A stretch of DNA of 48,857 nt from the NCBI GenBank assembly GCA_000697335.1, contig JNEM01015939.1:1-48857 (forward strand). The letters run 5' to 3'. The position numbers and the translations under genes were made by a program. The notes beneath the pieces are model-generated. The model made no database searches, was not told where the DNA came from, and saw only the letters and a program-made list of their open reading frames with translations. This stretch comes from Conidiobolus incongruus B7586 (lineage: Eukaryota > Entomophthoromycota > Entomophthoromycetes > Entomophthorales > Conidiobolaceae). Positions 13,294-26,397 of this stretch are shown here, piece after piece. Numbering within the stretch: the stretch's first letter is position 1; each line of letters opens with the position of its first letter.

Positions 13294-15449
13294 GTGGAGC
13301 CTTCCAATTTAGATTCTAGTTTAAGACGCAATACCGAGTCAGGTGACGACGATTCCTCCTCTTCTGAAGGCGTTGAACTTATTGAAGAAATTTTTATTGT
13401 TCACGACAACCAGTCATCTTCCAGCTCTTCGAATTCTTCGAATTCTTCCAATTCTAATTCCTCTTCGTCATCATCCGATTCGTACTCCGACGAAACGGAT
13501 TCTTTTATCAATAATAGGCAGCAGAGTTATCACTTTGAAGAAGCAGATATCGACAACCACTCCTCGAGCTCATCTACTTCTAATCGAGCACTTAGCATTA
13601 GGTCTTTAGATACTCCAGAAGCTTTACCACCGCGAAAACGTAATCGAGCCAACGAAAACTCGGGATCTATGAAAGATACAAATCACCTAAGCAACTCCCG
13701 TATTAACGGTTGTGGTACTTCGTCGTCCCCTCAAGTCAACGGTAATTCCCAATTGACAAACGGCGTATCCGGAGGTTCAGCATTCAACCGAGAGGAGTTA
13801 GTTAGAATAATTTTACAAAATCTTAAAAAATTAGGTTATGAGTAAGTTATCTATCATTTTGCTATTTATTTTTATTAATTTACTTTATTAAACTAAATAT
13901 TTTTAGTAATAGTGTGAACGTATTAGAAAAAGAATCGGGATATTATTTAGAAAATAATTATGTATCCCAATTTCGACAAGGTGTATTAAATGGAAATTGG
14001 GAATTAGTAGAATCTTTAACTGAACAGTTACAATTTTTAAATAATAATCAAGTATTAGTAGGTTGATCTTTATTTATTTCTATTCAATTCACTAATATTT
14101 GAGTAGTTTTTAATTAAACAGCAAAAATTTTTGGAATTAATTGAAGTTGGCGAAATCAGTAAAGCTATTCAGACTCTACAAAATGAAATTTCTCCTCTGA
14201 ACCTGAACCTTGAAAGAGTTCACTTTTTATCCAGGTAATTTTGATTTTTTTGATATGTTTTTCCAATAGCTAAAATTTTTAATTCAGTTTGCTAATGTGC
14301 TCCGATGCTGAGACCCTGAAATCACAAGCAGCTTGGGATGGTGCAAATGGTACCTCCAGAGAAATGTTACTGCTTGATTTGCAGAAACATATCCCTCCGT
14401 CTCTCATGGTTCCCGATAATCGTCTTGAGATCCTCTTGAATCAGGCTCTCACTTGGCAGAGGATGGGATGTTTATACCATGACCAGGACGATGAGCCCAA
14501 CTCCTTATATGTGAATCATATGTGTGATCAGGCAAAATTCCCCAACAAAACTACCTTTATCTTAAGTGAACACACGAATGAGGTGTGGTACCTTGATTTT
14601 GCACACAATGGACAATATCTTGCTTCAGCTTCCAAGGATTCCACAGTAATTATTTGGAACACTACTACATTTCACCCTGTGCACATTCTAACGGGTCATG
14701 ATGGACCTGTCAACTATGTAGCATGGTCCCCAGATGACAAATGGTTACTCAGCTGCAGTTCCGATAAAACAGCGCGCCTTTGGAGTACAGAAACGGGGAC
14801 CCTTCATCACACCTTTACAGAACATACGGAATCAGTCTCTGTGTGTGCATGGCTGCCTGATAGCACAACCTTTCTCACCGGAGGTTTAGATCAATGCATC
14901 AGAGCGTGGAACATATATGGCCAATGTCTTTATACGATAGACAGTTATCGGATATACGACATGACGCTAAAATCCGACGGGTCTCAACTGATAGCGGCGT
15001 CGGATCGCAAACGCATTCACGTTTACGATCTCGAAACCAAATCCGAAATCTTCACCATCCAAGAGAAGGAAAGTATTACATCCTTAAACATCGCCAAAGA
15101 CGATCGACATATCTTGTGCAATGTGCACAGTTCCGGCTCGCATTTGTGGAATCTGGACACAAGGGACCAGATTCAAACCTTCACAGGGCAAAAGCAGAAG
15201 AGATTTGTGATCCGATCGTGCTTCGGCGGCAACAACCAATCATTCGTAATCAGCGGGAGCGAGGATGGTCAAGTTTACGTTTGGCATCGTAACAAATCCA
15301 TTCTAATGTACTCTCTCCCAGGCCACTCCGCCTCAGTGAACTGTGTAGCGTGGAACTACACCAACGGGGCGATGTTCGCATCCGCCAGCGACGATAATAC
15401 GATCCGAATTTGGAATTCGATATCCTCACAAACCCAGCCACAGGATTAG
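13294..15449 (+). CDS. WDR26/Gid7-like LisH-CTLH-WD40 protein (GID/CTLH E3 ligase)
   Basis: Likely WDR26/Gid7-type subunit of the GID/CTLH ubiquitin ligase. Exons 13294-13841, 13907-14057, 14122-14234 and 14288-15449 join in phase (657 aa from 13294). The head is Ser/Asp/Glu-rich. A LisH helix pair begins near residue 165 (REELVRIILQNLKKLGYDNS), followed by CTLH (QFRQGVLNGNWELVESLTEQ). A link segment then matches WDR26 closely: LLMCSDAETLKSQAAWDG and CLYHDQDDEPNSL. Last comes a WD40 propeller (EVWYLDFAHNGQYLASASKD to SASDDNTIRIWN). The start is a puzzle. The frame is open back to 13237 with no ATG, and there is no ATG in any frame between about 13013 and 13669. Position 13294 is a GTG in a strong context (A at -3, G at +4). 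The first in-frame ATG, 13669, would give a 532-aa protein that keeps all domains. Confidence 0.9.
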
Positions 15450-16371
15450 TACTCCCAATCCCTAGATTAATTTATTAGGATATTTCAATATTCACTAGTA
15501 CCACAGCTATCAAAATTGTATTAAGACTAGTGAGCTAAATCTGTACAATCAACTCTCCATTTTTTATTGCTTAATTGAAATTTGATCCGAGAATAAAAAT
15601 GTTTTTTAGTGGCATTTATTAAGTTGATATAGGTTTTTGTGATTGTAATTCTTTGTATTGATTCAATTTTCAGTCTTTCTATATTTTTTGTGTTAGTTAT
15701 CACAATTTAAAACACATATATTTAATAATTACTGTTAAATTTTAAATTGTTATTGAAACATGGTCATTGTTACATCATTTCCTTTGATGACGCAAGCAAC
15801 CTGGAGCATTTAATCAATTCATTGTTTTAAATTTCATAAAATATAAAAATTGGGTTAATATTTAAATAATTAAAATTTTAATACCTCTACTTGAATTAAT
15901 TTGTTAATTATAAATATTTTATAATAAAAATTGAACTAATTCAAAGAAAGAATTATTTTTTGATAAAAATTTTCATTAATTTTGAATTAATAATTTGAAT
16001 TAGTTAACATAATTCAAAAGTTATGTTAAATATTATTTTAAATTAATTATTAAAATAATAATTCAGTTAAATTTATTTCATTAAATATTCATATTTTAGA
16101 ATGAATTTTTTGTCTCTTTGATTCAAATAAAATTATTAACCAAATAATAAAAATTAAAGTGTATAAAATTTTATTTTAATAATATTTGTTATAGTTTTTT
16201 TTAATTGAATATTATTAATTTTAATAATTTTAATTAATTTTTAGTATGATTAATACCAATTCAATTTCAGTGATTTGAATGAGTTATTTAATTGGCTATT
16301 TACAATATAAAAATTTATTAAATTTAAATTCACTAAATTATTCATATAACTAACACTCTTAAAATACTTTA
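15450..16371. other. Convergent 3' spacer
   Basis: A 922-base AT-rich stretch between the stop codons of the WDR26-like gene (+) and ELP5 (-). No coding or RNA gene seen. Confidence 0.6.
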
Positions 16372-17616
16372 TTATATATCCAAATCGTCATCTGGGTCCT
16401 CATCATCCCAATCGTCACCCTCGTCAGGGTAGTATACAATTTTAGCTGTCGTCTGCTGTTGGGGCTCTTCGGGAGCTGGCGAATCTTCTGAGGTTTTGAC
16501 GTAGGGCAGGACGAGAGCATCCTTCTGGGTCTTTTGTTTGTCCGTCAAATTCAAATTGAAACTGAGATTGGAGGTGAGGGCGTCGATCGAATTCTAAAAC
16601 AAATTGTTAGATGGTAAATATAGGTTTGGGAAAATATAGTTACTTGGTTGGAAACTGGTTCGACAGGATGAGCACTCTGCTTAGTGAGACTGTCAATCAA
16701 ATTGGGATAGTCGATAGTATCGAATTCTCGCTTCTTATCGTCCCACTTGACAATAGTCTTCTCGCTAACGAGTTTACCGCCCATCGCGTGATGTACATGC
16801 ATGACATAATGAATGGGATGATTACATTCTAAATTAATATCCAAATCGTGGAATTCTTGAAATTCTAAATCCATTAAAAATAAGTGGTCTAAGTTAAGTA
16901 GTTGGATTTTGGTAGAGCAGAGGGATTCGAATGAAGTTTGTAATGTGGGAAGTGTGTTTTGAGGTTGTAATAAAATTAGTTTGCCTAATAATTCATTATT
17001 AGATGAAATAAAAATGTAAAATATGGTAATATACCATTGAATAATTCACTCAATTTCTGAATGTATAAAAACTGTTGGTTAGTTGTAACAGCATCCCAAA
17101 AGAGCGGCAAATTATCCACAATCAAATAGGATTTATCCTTATATTGACTCTCTAAAAATCGCTGTGAATATTAGGGCTCAAATACAAGTATAATAACCTT
17201 ACTCAAATATTGATATAAATCATCAAAATTAATTTGAAATTGGTTAGGGTTGTCAGAAAATTCGTATGGGTTGATAAATTTGATACTACAGTTGAATTAG
17301 TAATTAATAGTCACTAAATATTTTACAATTACCTATCGTTGTCACCATTTAAATCCCAGCCCTTTATAAACAAATCGTCGACTAGACTTTCGAAACTCAG
17401 GTAAAATACTTTACTAAAACTAACTCCTAATTAATACTTATTTAACTAATATAAATAAATTATTTACCTATCTTCCACAGTAGAAGCAACTTGAAACCAA
17501 TATTTTAAAAAATGAATAAAATTTTGTTGAAAGTTAAATTCTACTAATAAATTTTTAAAATTAAGTTTAAAATAAATTAATTGGTCTATTAAATTCTTTT
17601 TCATTTTTATTTCCAT
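16372..17616 (-). CDS. ELP5: Elongator complex subunit Elp5 (Iki1)
   Basis: Subunit of the Elp4-5-6 RecA-like ring of Elongator, needed for wobble-uridine modification of tRNA. Exons 17468-17616, 17333-17413, 17198-17285, 17035-17161, 16644-16984 and 16372-16593 close in phase to 335 aa; introns are 36 to 59 nt. The tail is diagnostic: KIVYYPDEGDDWDDEDPDDD followed by LDI, the acidic Elp5 ending seen from yeast to human, preceded by LNLTDKQKTQKDALVLPYVK. The middle has the RecA-like beta-strand KSYLIVDNLPLFWDAV, with no Walker A, as expected for Elp5. Exon 3 ends AAG followed by a GTTATT donor, which differs from the usual GTAA but is the only join that keeps the frame. A second in-frame ATG lies at 17604. 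Confidence 0.92.
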
Positions 17617-17865
17617 ATAGTTTTAATATTTTTATTTTTGATTAATTTCAAATTTATAGTTATAAAATTAAAAGATATAATTATGGGATTGATTGGATAT
17701 GAAATTTAATATAATTTAATTTCGTTTCAAATATTAGAAAAATATTTTTGTGTAAAACAATCAAACTTGCTTGAATAATTTTTTTTAAGATTGTAAATCA
17801 AAAATTTATAAATAATTAAATAAGCTAATAAATTGAAGAAGATAAATAATTAAATAGATCTTATC

Positions 17866-17899
<34 letters not shown>

Positions 17900-18586
17900 T
17901 GAAAAACTCAATATAAAGTCGAATCAGTTTAGTTTTATCTCATCAATTATTCTCTATTTAGTTGATAGTTGTTTATTATTGGACAAGTACTAAATTTAAT
18001 ATAGTTAAAACAAAATAATAGAAATTGGATAAATTGATTCAATACCAAAATTATAATATAATTATTCAAATTTTGAATATTATATGTCTAAAATATTATA
18101 TTTATTTATTTTGGAATGTATACAAGGTATTAAAAGTATCAATATATATTTAATCAAATTTATGATTTATCATTCTTCTTTGTTAAATTTTTAATTTCAG
18201 TGTATTTAAATAAATCCATTTTATAAAATAATCTAAATTAATAAACTTGAATATATTATATATTTTCAATTTTGTCATCTTTTTTGGGTTATATTATATT
18301 TACTAAATTTTGAATTATATTATAATTTTTATTAAAAAAAAATAAGATTGTATTAAAATATCTTTTATAATGAAATAAAATTTAAACTAGCAATTTTTTT
18401 AAAAAAATTTCTTAAATAATAAAATTATTAATTCAATATTTTATTAAATCTATAAATTTTTCCAATTACTTTTATAAAAAATATTTATTTCAACTTATCA
18501 TATTATCTCAAATTCAATGGATTAATCTAAAAAACTGTTTTATTCACCTATAAATAATAATAATAATTAAAAATTATTTAGAAATA
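17617..18586. other. AT-rich spacer
   Basis: A 970-base stretch upstream of ELP5 and downstream of the small membrane-protein gene, both on the minus strand. It contains a TA microsatellite and no coding sequence that I can see. Confidence 0.6.
17866..17892. repeat. (TA)n microsatellite, 27 bases
   Basis: Uninterrupted TA run, the longest noticed in the window, about 250 bases upstream of the ELP5 start. Confidence 0.9.
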
Positions 18587-19147
18587 TTAATGATTTTCAG
18601 ATTTTGAAGAACCGAATTTACGTCCGAATAACCATTTGGTCATCTCGCCAAGAGGTTGGAACGATCCTGAAGATGTAGGAATTTCCGCTTGCTGCCTACG
18701 ATTTTGAACCTTACCCAGGTAAGCCATCTGTGCTTGGGTCTTGCGTTCGCGGTATCTCTGGCTCAAAACCTTTTGAGGATTTTTAACTCGGATCAAGCCA
18801 TCCTTGGTCTTGGGTAAGGGTTTGGACGAGGTTCTGGGTTTCGCTTTTGATACAGATTGAGCTCGGGATCTGGGTTGGGGACTTGAGGGACTTTGAGAGC
18901 CACTAGTTTCACCAGATTCCAAATCTTCTGGGGATTGGGGTGATGCGAAGAAGACGTTCACGATCAAGGATACTAAGTAAGCGCCCAGGGCGTAGATAAA
19001 TACTTTGAGAATTGCGTGATAATTCTCTTTTTTTACGATTTGGGTTGCATTGGAATCCTAGAAATTATTAATAATCTAATATTGATTCATGATCGAACAT
19101 AATCTTACCTCTATATAACATAAAATTACAATAATAAAATACAACAT
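18587..19147 (-). CDS. Small signal-peptide, single-TM protein with basic tail, unknown function
   Basis: Exons 19109-19147 and 18587-19057 (51-nt intron) give 169 aa. The first exon is 13 codons and entirely hydrophobic (MLYFIIVILCYIE), reading as a signal peptide or first membrane helix; an in-frame stop sits just upstream of the ATG. A short NATQ stretch with a possible N-glycosylation site follows, then a second hydrophobic helix at about residues 29-51 (ILKVFIYALGAYLVSLIVNV). The rest is a polar Ser/Pro-rich then Arg/Lys/Gln-rich tail (VLSQRYRERKTQAQ). The layout fits a small ER or secretory-pathway membrane protein with a cytosolic tail. I do not recognise the family. It lies 123 bases downstream of the coiled-coil gene on the same strand. 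Confidence 0.65.
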
Positions 19148-19270
19148 TTATTCACGATATTTAATATACAATATAAGTACATATATGGGGAAGGGAATAT
19201 AAAAAATGAATTGGTTAGTAAGGAGTGTCTAGATCTATAATATATAATAATAGCGTGGTGGAGAGGTGGG

Positions 19271-22200
19271 TTAGGAAACTAACATTCTAAACCCCCTAAA
19301 TTTGCCACTATGTTGTGAAAACAACTTGCCTCGTGTTTTTAAAGTATTGGTGACTGTACCTTCATCATGGTGGAGTACCGACGGAATACTCGGTTGAACT
19401 GTAGGTGGCGGATAGTTGCCGACGTTGCGCACTGTGTAGCTGCCATCCTGATTGAGAGACGTAGTGGTGGGACTCACCGGTCTTGGAGTAATTTGGGTGG
19501 CATAAATATCCGCTTGGAACTCTTCACCTTCAGGGTTGGAAGCAGTCACGGATTTGTACGATGGCTTCGTATAGCTGGAACCGGTGGGTAAATCCATGAC
19601 ATCTGCCACACTCACTAAATTGATCCAAATTATAAGATTTTGAATAATAGGTTACCAATATCATAAAATTAACTTACGCTTCTTAAAGTGTCTGTTGATG
19701 GATCGATTGGCTAAATTCAGAGTTAATAAATAGCTTAAAGTAGGATAAAATGGAGTTACATTTGGATTTTCTTAGCTCTAACTTATCTTTCAACTTGTCA
19801 ATTACTGGGTTATTCTTCTTAATGGTTTTGTCTTTGGATGGTTATTAATGTTGGAATGTTGTAACATGTTGTTAAGTATAAAAATACCTGAATTGACACT
19901 TGACGTAGCTTGATCCTGTTTAACTTGAGTTTGCCATTGATCCACCTTGCGTATCGAATCTTGATGATATTCCAAATCTAAATTTTCGAATATTAAAAAC
20001 TGTTAAATCAATCAAAATATGAAATTACCTGGAAGATCTGGAATATTCTGAGAAACATCACCTTGGATGTTAGCAAGGTCCAAACCTGTAGGGTTGAGGA
20101 CGGGCTGGTGAATAGAGAGTGTGGAATTTGTAATAGATGGTAAGGGATCGGAAGATGCTGGAATAAGGTTGGAATTGCGTCTTGAGCCGGAATCTGATGT
20201 GGATGACGATTCCAAATTCATTGTGGATGGCGATCTTAGGTTAGTGATGTTGATACTTGCGTCAACGTTACTATCGTCGTGAATATTGAATACGTTCGAT
20301 AGCTCGGAAACTGATGAGTATGGCACATCGGAAGATCGATGGGCGGTGACTCTGGAGTTGCGATCACTTGTCGAATCTCCTCCCTCGGGACTGAGAAATG
20401 ATGACAATGATTGATGGTGAGCACTGGAATCTAAGATATCTCGAGATTCTAGAATTTGGGCCATGCTTACTCCTGTACTGGGTCGCATGCTTGGCGAAAT
20501 GGATCCATCTCGATTCGCTACTTCATACCCTGGCGAAAGCGGCATATGTGATCTAATAGTTTGTCCAATTGTAGAGCCAGAATCTTGATACATGCTATGC
20601 CTAGATTTTCCACCTTGATCAGCTGAACCATGGTGCTCCTGATCGAAATAGCCAGATTGACGATGTTGAAGATCAGTTAAATCCACAGATTTATTACTAT
20701 ATGTGCTTCGTCTATGGTTCGATCCAGGGGATGGAGGTTCAAAATTAATATTATCAAGTGCTGTCCTTTCGTCAATATTCACTAATTGGATGGAACCACG
20801 CTGGAAGTGAGGGAAAGCTTTAGCAGGTCGATGGCGTTCCATTTTAAAAATAGCGCTTTCCATCTCTTTAAACTTCTCTTTATATTTGGTGAGAGCGCTA
20901 GCGATGTCACTGTTATCAGAAAATGACGAAGTGGACTGCTGGAGCAGGTTATTGGAATCAACACTAGGATTAGCTGAAACCGATTTGCTCAAACTTGTAG
21001 ATGCAGGCATCTCCTGAGACTGAGAAGGATCAATAGTTTGATCAGAACTTTGTTGAGCTGAATCCGAACCAGAGTTCTGACTGATTTGCTCAGACTGACT
21101 CTTCTGTATTGGTAGGGACTGTGACAAAGGGGCATTGATAGATTTGGAATAGAGATTGGATTGCACCTCCTCCACCAATGAAAATAACTCTTCCTTAACT
21201 TGATCCCACTGTTTCCAAGTTTTATCAATGTGACGTTTGAGATACTTCGTCTCCTTTTCCAGTTCTTTAATCTTTCTGTTGTTCTGCTGATTGGTAGTTG
21301 AAGACATTCCATTTTGATCATTCAGAGAATTCAAACTACTGTCTGAAGCCATTTTATTCAAAGTTTTGGAACTGGAATTCGACTGATTAAGCGAGGAATC
21401 AGACTCATTCTTTTTCTTTTCTAAAATAGCTTTCAGGGTTGGCAGCTCGCTGATTTTAGGATTGGTAAAGTCAATAGTGTAAATTCTTTCGGAAAGATCT
21501 TGGGGTAATTGGTGTGCCAAACATTTCTTCAAATAGTTAATATTCGCTATCAATGTATTGTTCTGGAGTCTAAGTGAGTCATAATCTTTACTCATATTTT
21601 GAGCGATGAATAAATCTCTATCTCTGGACTCCGACAGTTGGAGTTGGATTTTTAACTCAGTATTCAAAGTAGCTTTTTCATTTTCAAGTTTGTGGATAAA
21701 GTACTCGTGTTCTTCAATGATGGCTTTTTGTTGCTTGATTTCCGCTAAACTCTTTTGATATTGCTGCTTGAGACTTTCACTCTGGTCTTTGAGAGTGTTA
21801 TAGCGATTCCTAAGGTTTTGTAACTGATCCCCAACTTTTTTAGTATCTTCACATGCCTAATAAAATTAGATATTAATATGAATTAAAGAGCTATCAATAT
21901 AGTATTACTTGAATGAGTTGACTAGATAGCGTAGTTTCAACTTGAACCATTCTTGAATTCTCTTTTCTAAGAGCTGCTTTATCAAGTTTGAGCTGTTTGA
22001 TAATATCCTCCAACTCTTCAATCCTCTCCATAGCATCCTTCTGATCCTTCAAAATATTGATTTCGGAAACTTCGATGCGCTTGCTCAGATCACTCGTCAT
22101 ACGTCGAAGTCGATTCCTCTCTTGTAGGGTTAGTTGACGATCTTCAGTATCCTGGAAATTCGACTCGTATTCACTCAAGAATGCTGGTCGAGTCATCAAA

Positions 22201-22928
22201 CTCTGTGAAAGATTGATATTAGAGTCCATATCCCTATTCTTCAAATGGGGCGACTCCTCTATCATTGACCCAGGTCTCAACGCTCTATTGCTCAAATGTT
22301 CGTGAACCGGAGATGACGTACTATATAACATATCCTCGATGCGTCTATTTTCGAATTGCATCTTATGAAATTCGGAAGATGTAGAATTTGATCGTGTTCT
22401 CCTATGTCCTACATCACCAACACCACCGACCCCTCCCCCTTGCATATTAGACTGACGCAAATATTTTGTAGGACTCTGACTCCTAATCGGCGGCTGGGGC
22501 TGAGGCAAAGGATTAGCCCTAATCCTATCAGACAACAGCGACGTCCCACGTCTCAAATTCCCTTGAGGTCTACGTTCCCAATTCCTAAATTTCGGGTCAT
22601 TAACAATTTCCGTAACTTTATTTTGAAATTCGGATAAAGAAAGTTCTAGATTGGGTTTATTTTTTATACTTGAACTCAATTGGGATTTTAGAATTGGAAC
22701 AAATTGATAATTGTGTTCCTTTTCACAAATATGAATATTTTCTAAAATATCATAAATATTTAAAACTTCTTGGCCTTTGAAAATTAGTTGGATAAATTCG
22801 GAAATGGGATCCTATAATTATAAGTTAGTAGATATTTTTAAAATATTAGTTGGCTATACTTCTTGAATAGTTTGAATTTCCGAGTTGGAAATATTAGATA
22901 AACCAAGTTCTCCACCTCCAGTCATCAT
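19271..22928 (-). CDS. Large coiled-coil, Ser-rich protein, unknown function
   Basis: Seven exons: 22860-22928, 21909-22811, 20029-21856, 19888-19977, 19760-19831, 19678-19710 and 19271-19614. All phases close, giving 1112 aa. Residues 1-90 hold a short alpha-helical segment (DPISEFIQLIFKGQEVLNIY). Residues about 90-240 are Ser/Arg/Pro-rich and disordered. A long coiled coil runs from about 250 to 450 (LSKRIEVSEINILKDQKDAM, continuing into NYLKKCLAHQLPQDLSERIY). A second helix lies near 515-560 (IKELEKETKYLKRHIDKTWK) and a third short one near 640. The remainder is Ser/Thr/Gln-rich, ending in a small basic exon and a Pro/Thr tail. There is no catalytic domain, so it is a scaffold or tether type by inference, possibly cortical or cytoskeletal. 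Two ATGs begin the frame (22928 and 22925). Confidence 0.75.
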
Positions 22929-25900
22929 ATTTTAAAATGAATATAATTAACTATAATATTAGTTGTAAAATGTTTTGATAAAAAAAATTCAATTTTAACT
23001 TCAGGGTTTAATATCAATACAAAAATAAAAACACACACAATAAAACAATTACAAAAAAACTTAACAGAATAAAAAGAGTAGAATTCAAAATATAGAGAAA
23101 TCTCCTTAAAAATTAATTATTTAAAATTTTCATCAAATATTTTTTTGGACTTTGAATTAAAAAAGGTTAAGTAAATTCTTATTAATAGAGTGAATATTTT
23201 TTTAATTTTGGATATATCAAATTTAACATGAGTTTGTCATACTGGGAAAAGTCTCCTTAATTTAAATTTAAGTTAATAATTGTTTTTTAATTATAAATTA
23301 ATAATCATTATAATGGATTAAATATTATTATTGCAATATCATAATATATCAACGATAATATATACCCTCATCGTTCATAAAACTTTGATCAATCTGATAA
23401 TAAAATTCGAAAGATGAAAAATAATGTGGAGAAAATCAGCAATCATACACTTAACCCAATTCAGTTAGTTTATGTTGATCCCAATAATTTAAATTCCTCC
23501 AATCAATTTTATAGACCCTTTACAGTGCTAAATTGATAATATTGCGTTGGAGGTTACTTGAGTGTAGATTAAAAATTTGTGTTAATGATAAATTTTGTTT
23601 TAACATCTTAAAAAAATTGAAAATTATTCGATTTTACAATATGTAGTTCTTAGGTTTAAAATTAATTGTATATTACTAAATATTAATAATAAATAGAATA
23701 AAATTACTTATTAGTATACGACTCAAAATATATATGAAATAGGATAATATACAAATATATGAAAATTAGCTTTAACTCAATTAATTTGCTATAAAATTTT
23801 ATATTTACATTTTCAAACTGTTTATTCTAACCATTTAGAAGTATAATAACCTTCAATTCAATTTTATATCATATATAGACATAAAACAATAACAATGCTG
23901 GTTTGAAAAATAAACTAATAATCTGATACTATGATAAAATTGACTATATTTAAAAATTCTTAATTATTTAATTTTTATAGATTTAATTTTGGAATATATT
24001 ATGAGTATTCTAAAATGATAATAATTATTGATATGGTGTTAATATATCATTTTAATTAATTTACATATACAGTATTCTTTTTAAGCTAACTTATTTGAAG
24101 GATATTTAATATTTTATTCCAATGTTATATAAATTAATATGTTTATTTGAAAGGATATTATATACAATTCATGTGTTTTTCAACCCTTATATATTATTAC
24201 CAAAGTATATTCAAAGATTTTTAAAATAAAATCTTAACTGGAAAGTATAAAAATTTAATATTTTTCAATAATTGATATATTGATTTATTTATTTTAACTT
24301 AAAAATCTGAAATATCACTCTTTTTAATTATGAATAAATCATTAATTGTAAAATTATTATTACATATATAACAAAAATAGGTGATAAAACTAATATAGCG
24401 AAGAGGAAGACTTAAATTAGTTGTGACATAAGCGATTTAATATATCAGTGAGTTTATTTAAGGTTTGAAATGAACTAGTTAATATAATTATATTAGAAAA
24501 TATATTAGATGGTATCAATAAGAATATAATATTGATAGGAATAGTGTCAAACCTTAGAAAATAATAAAGATTAACACTAATGAGAGAAGAATAGTAAGAC
24601 ATTAAGAGAAAGAAGTGGGACCATGTTCATTAACTAAATTTATGTTATTTATATAATTAATTAAAAGTTAATATAAACATGGAGTTATATATAAGAATTT
24701 ATAGAATTAATCTTTTAACAAATTAATTTAAAATTAATTAATTTGCAATTATTAGTTGTAAATCAAAAAATATTTTTATAAATCTATATTATTCAAATCA
24801 AAAAACTTTGATGTATTATTAAAGCCAATTTTATTTTATTTTTATTATTCTTACATGTTATCGTTTCTTTATTTGATATTATACTATATTGCATGATATT
24901 ATAATATTGGTATTTAATAAAATATATTATTTTATTTTATTCTCTATTTGTTATGGTAATACTAGTGAAAATATAATTTATTTCCTTCTAGTTAAATAAA
25001 ATTTTAGTAGACCATTATAAATTGCCATTGTTAATAATATTATACTTATTAATTTGGGCAAATATTACAATTTATATAAATTATTATCTTAATATAACTA
25101 TTATATTAACAAAACTAGTATAAAGTTATTAAAATTTTTAAGAATGATACTAAAAAAATAATATTTTTTATCAGTTTTTAAATTTTATAAAGTTAATATA
25201 TTAGGGATAAATATAAATTAAAAATTAATTAGATGTTAATTAATATTTTTATATTCTATATACTAATATTATGTAAATTAATATAAGATATATTAGTGAT
25301 ATAATTTTTAGAAATTTATAAAAAAATATTTTTAATTTTGTATTTCAAAATCAATATATATATATATATATATATTACAAGTAATTATATTTAAAACTTC
25401 GAATTCAAATTACACTGTATATTCTTATTCTAAATTAATTTAACCAAATAGATATTTTGAAAATTTGAAAATATCATTTATTAACCTGGCTTAAATTTGT
25501 AAATGATTTTAATAAATTTTTTATAATTTATATTATTAAAGCTATTAATTATAGTATTATAATTGAAATTAATTCTATAAAAGTATTATTTTTAAGTCAT
25601 TATTAAAATAACTGATAATATATTCGTTGAAAACTTAAATTCATTTATATTGATATATTGACAAAATATAATAGTTAGCAATCTATAAAGCTATTTTTAC
25701 CTTAATAAGATGTATTAAATTTAAATTTTATTATAATTATTTGTTAAAAATATTTATAAAAATAAAAAATTAATTAGAGTTTTATGTGATATTTATTATT
25801 AATATCGATAATAATATTTAAGAATTGTAGTTATTATTATATATTGACCAAATTTTTAATTTAATTTTTGAGTTATGATCAACAGTTAATTTTAATTACT

Positions 25901-26397
25901 ATTTATAAAAAATAATCATTTACTGATAGAACTAAGTAGTGGGCAGATATTATGATAATGAATTTGTGAGACATTGGTTAAAAATTTATATTGAAATTCT
26001 TTCAATATTAACTATAATCTTTTATTTCCATTAAGAACTATTTCATATATTTTCATTAACTTATCACTCTTAATTCAAAATTTTTTAATACTTTAATTTC
26101 ACATTTAATATTTCATCTTTTAATAAAATTTTTATATTAATAGTTTATATTGGCTCAAATTTAATTTAAATTATTCAATATATTAATATTATATATTGGT
26201 ATATATATTCCAAGATAAAATTCAAATTATATTGATATATTCTATTTAATTCAATTATTAATTAAAAAAATTTGTAAAAAAATTTAATAATAATATTTTA
26301 TTGGTACAAAAGTGAAAAAAAATTAACAAAATTGTATATTAAATCAATTGCCTGGATTGGTTAGTAATTATAAATTCTATAAAGGATTCCCCATAAT
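22929..26397. other. AT-rich spacer
   Basis: A 3.5-kb stretch upstream of the coiled-coil gene and downstream of TOP1. Both strands are broken by stops in all frames and there is no GC-rich island. A TA run lies at 25354-25375. No RNA gene seen. Confidence 0.65.
25354..25375. repeat. (AT)11 microsatellite
   Basis: Uninterrupted AT run of 22 bases in the spacer downstream of TOP1. Confidence 0.9.

Noticed and set aside
24417-24602. 61-codon frame (-) in the spacer before TOP1
   Set aside because: AT-driven composition with no supporting signal.
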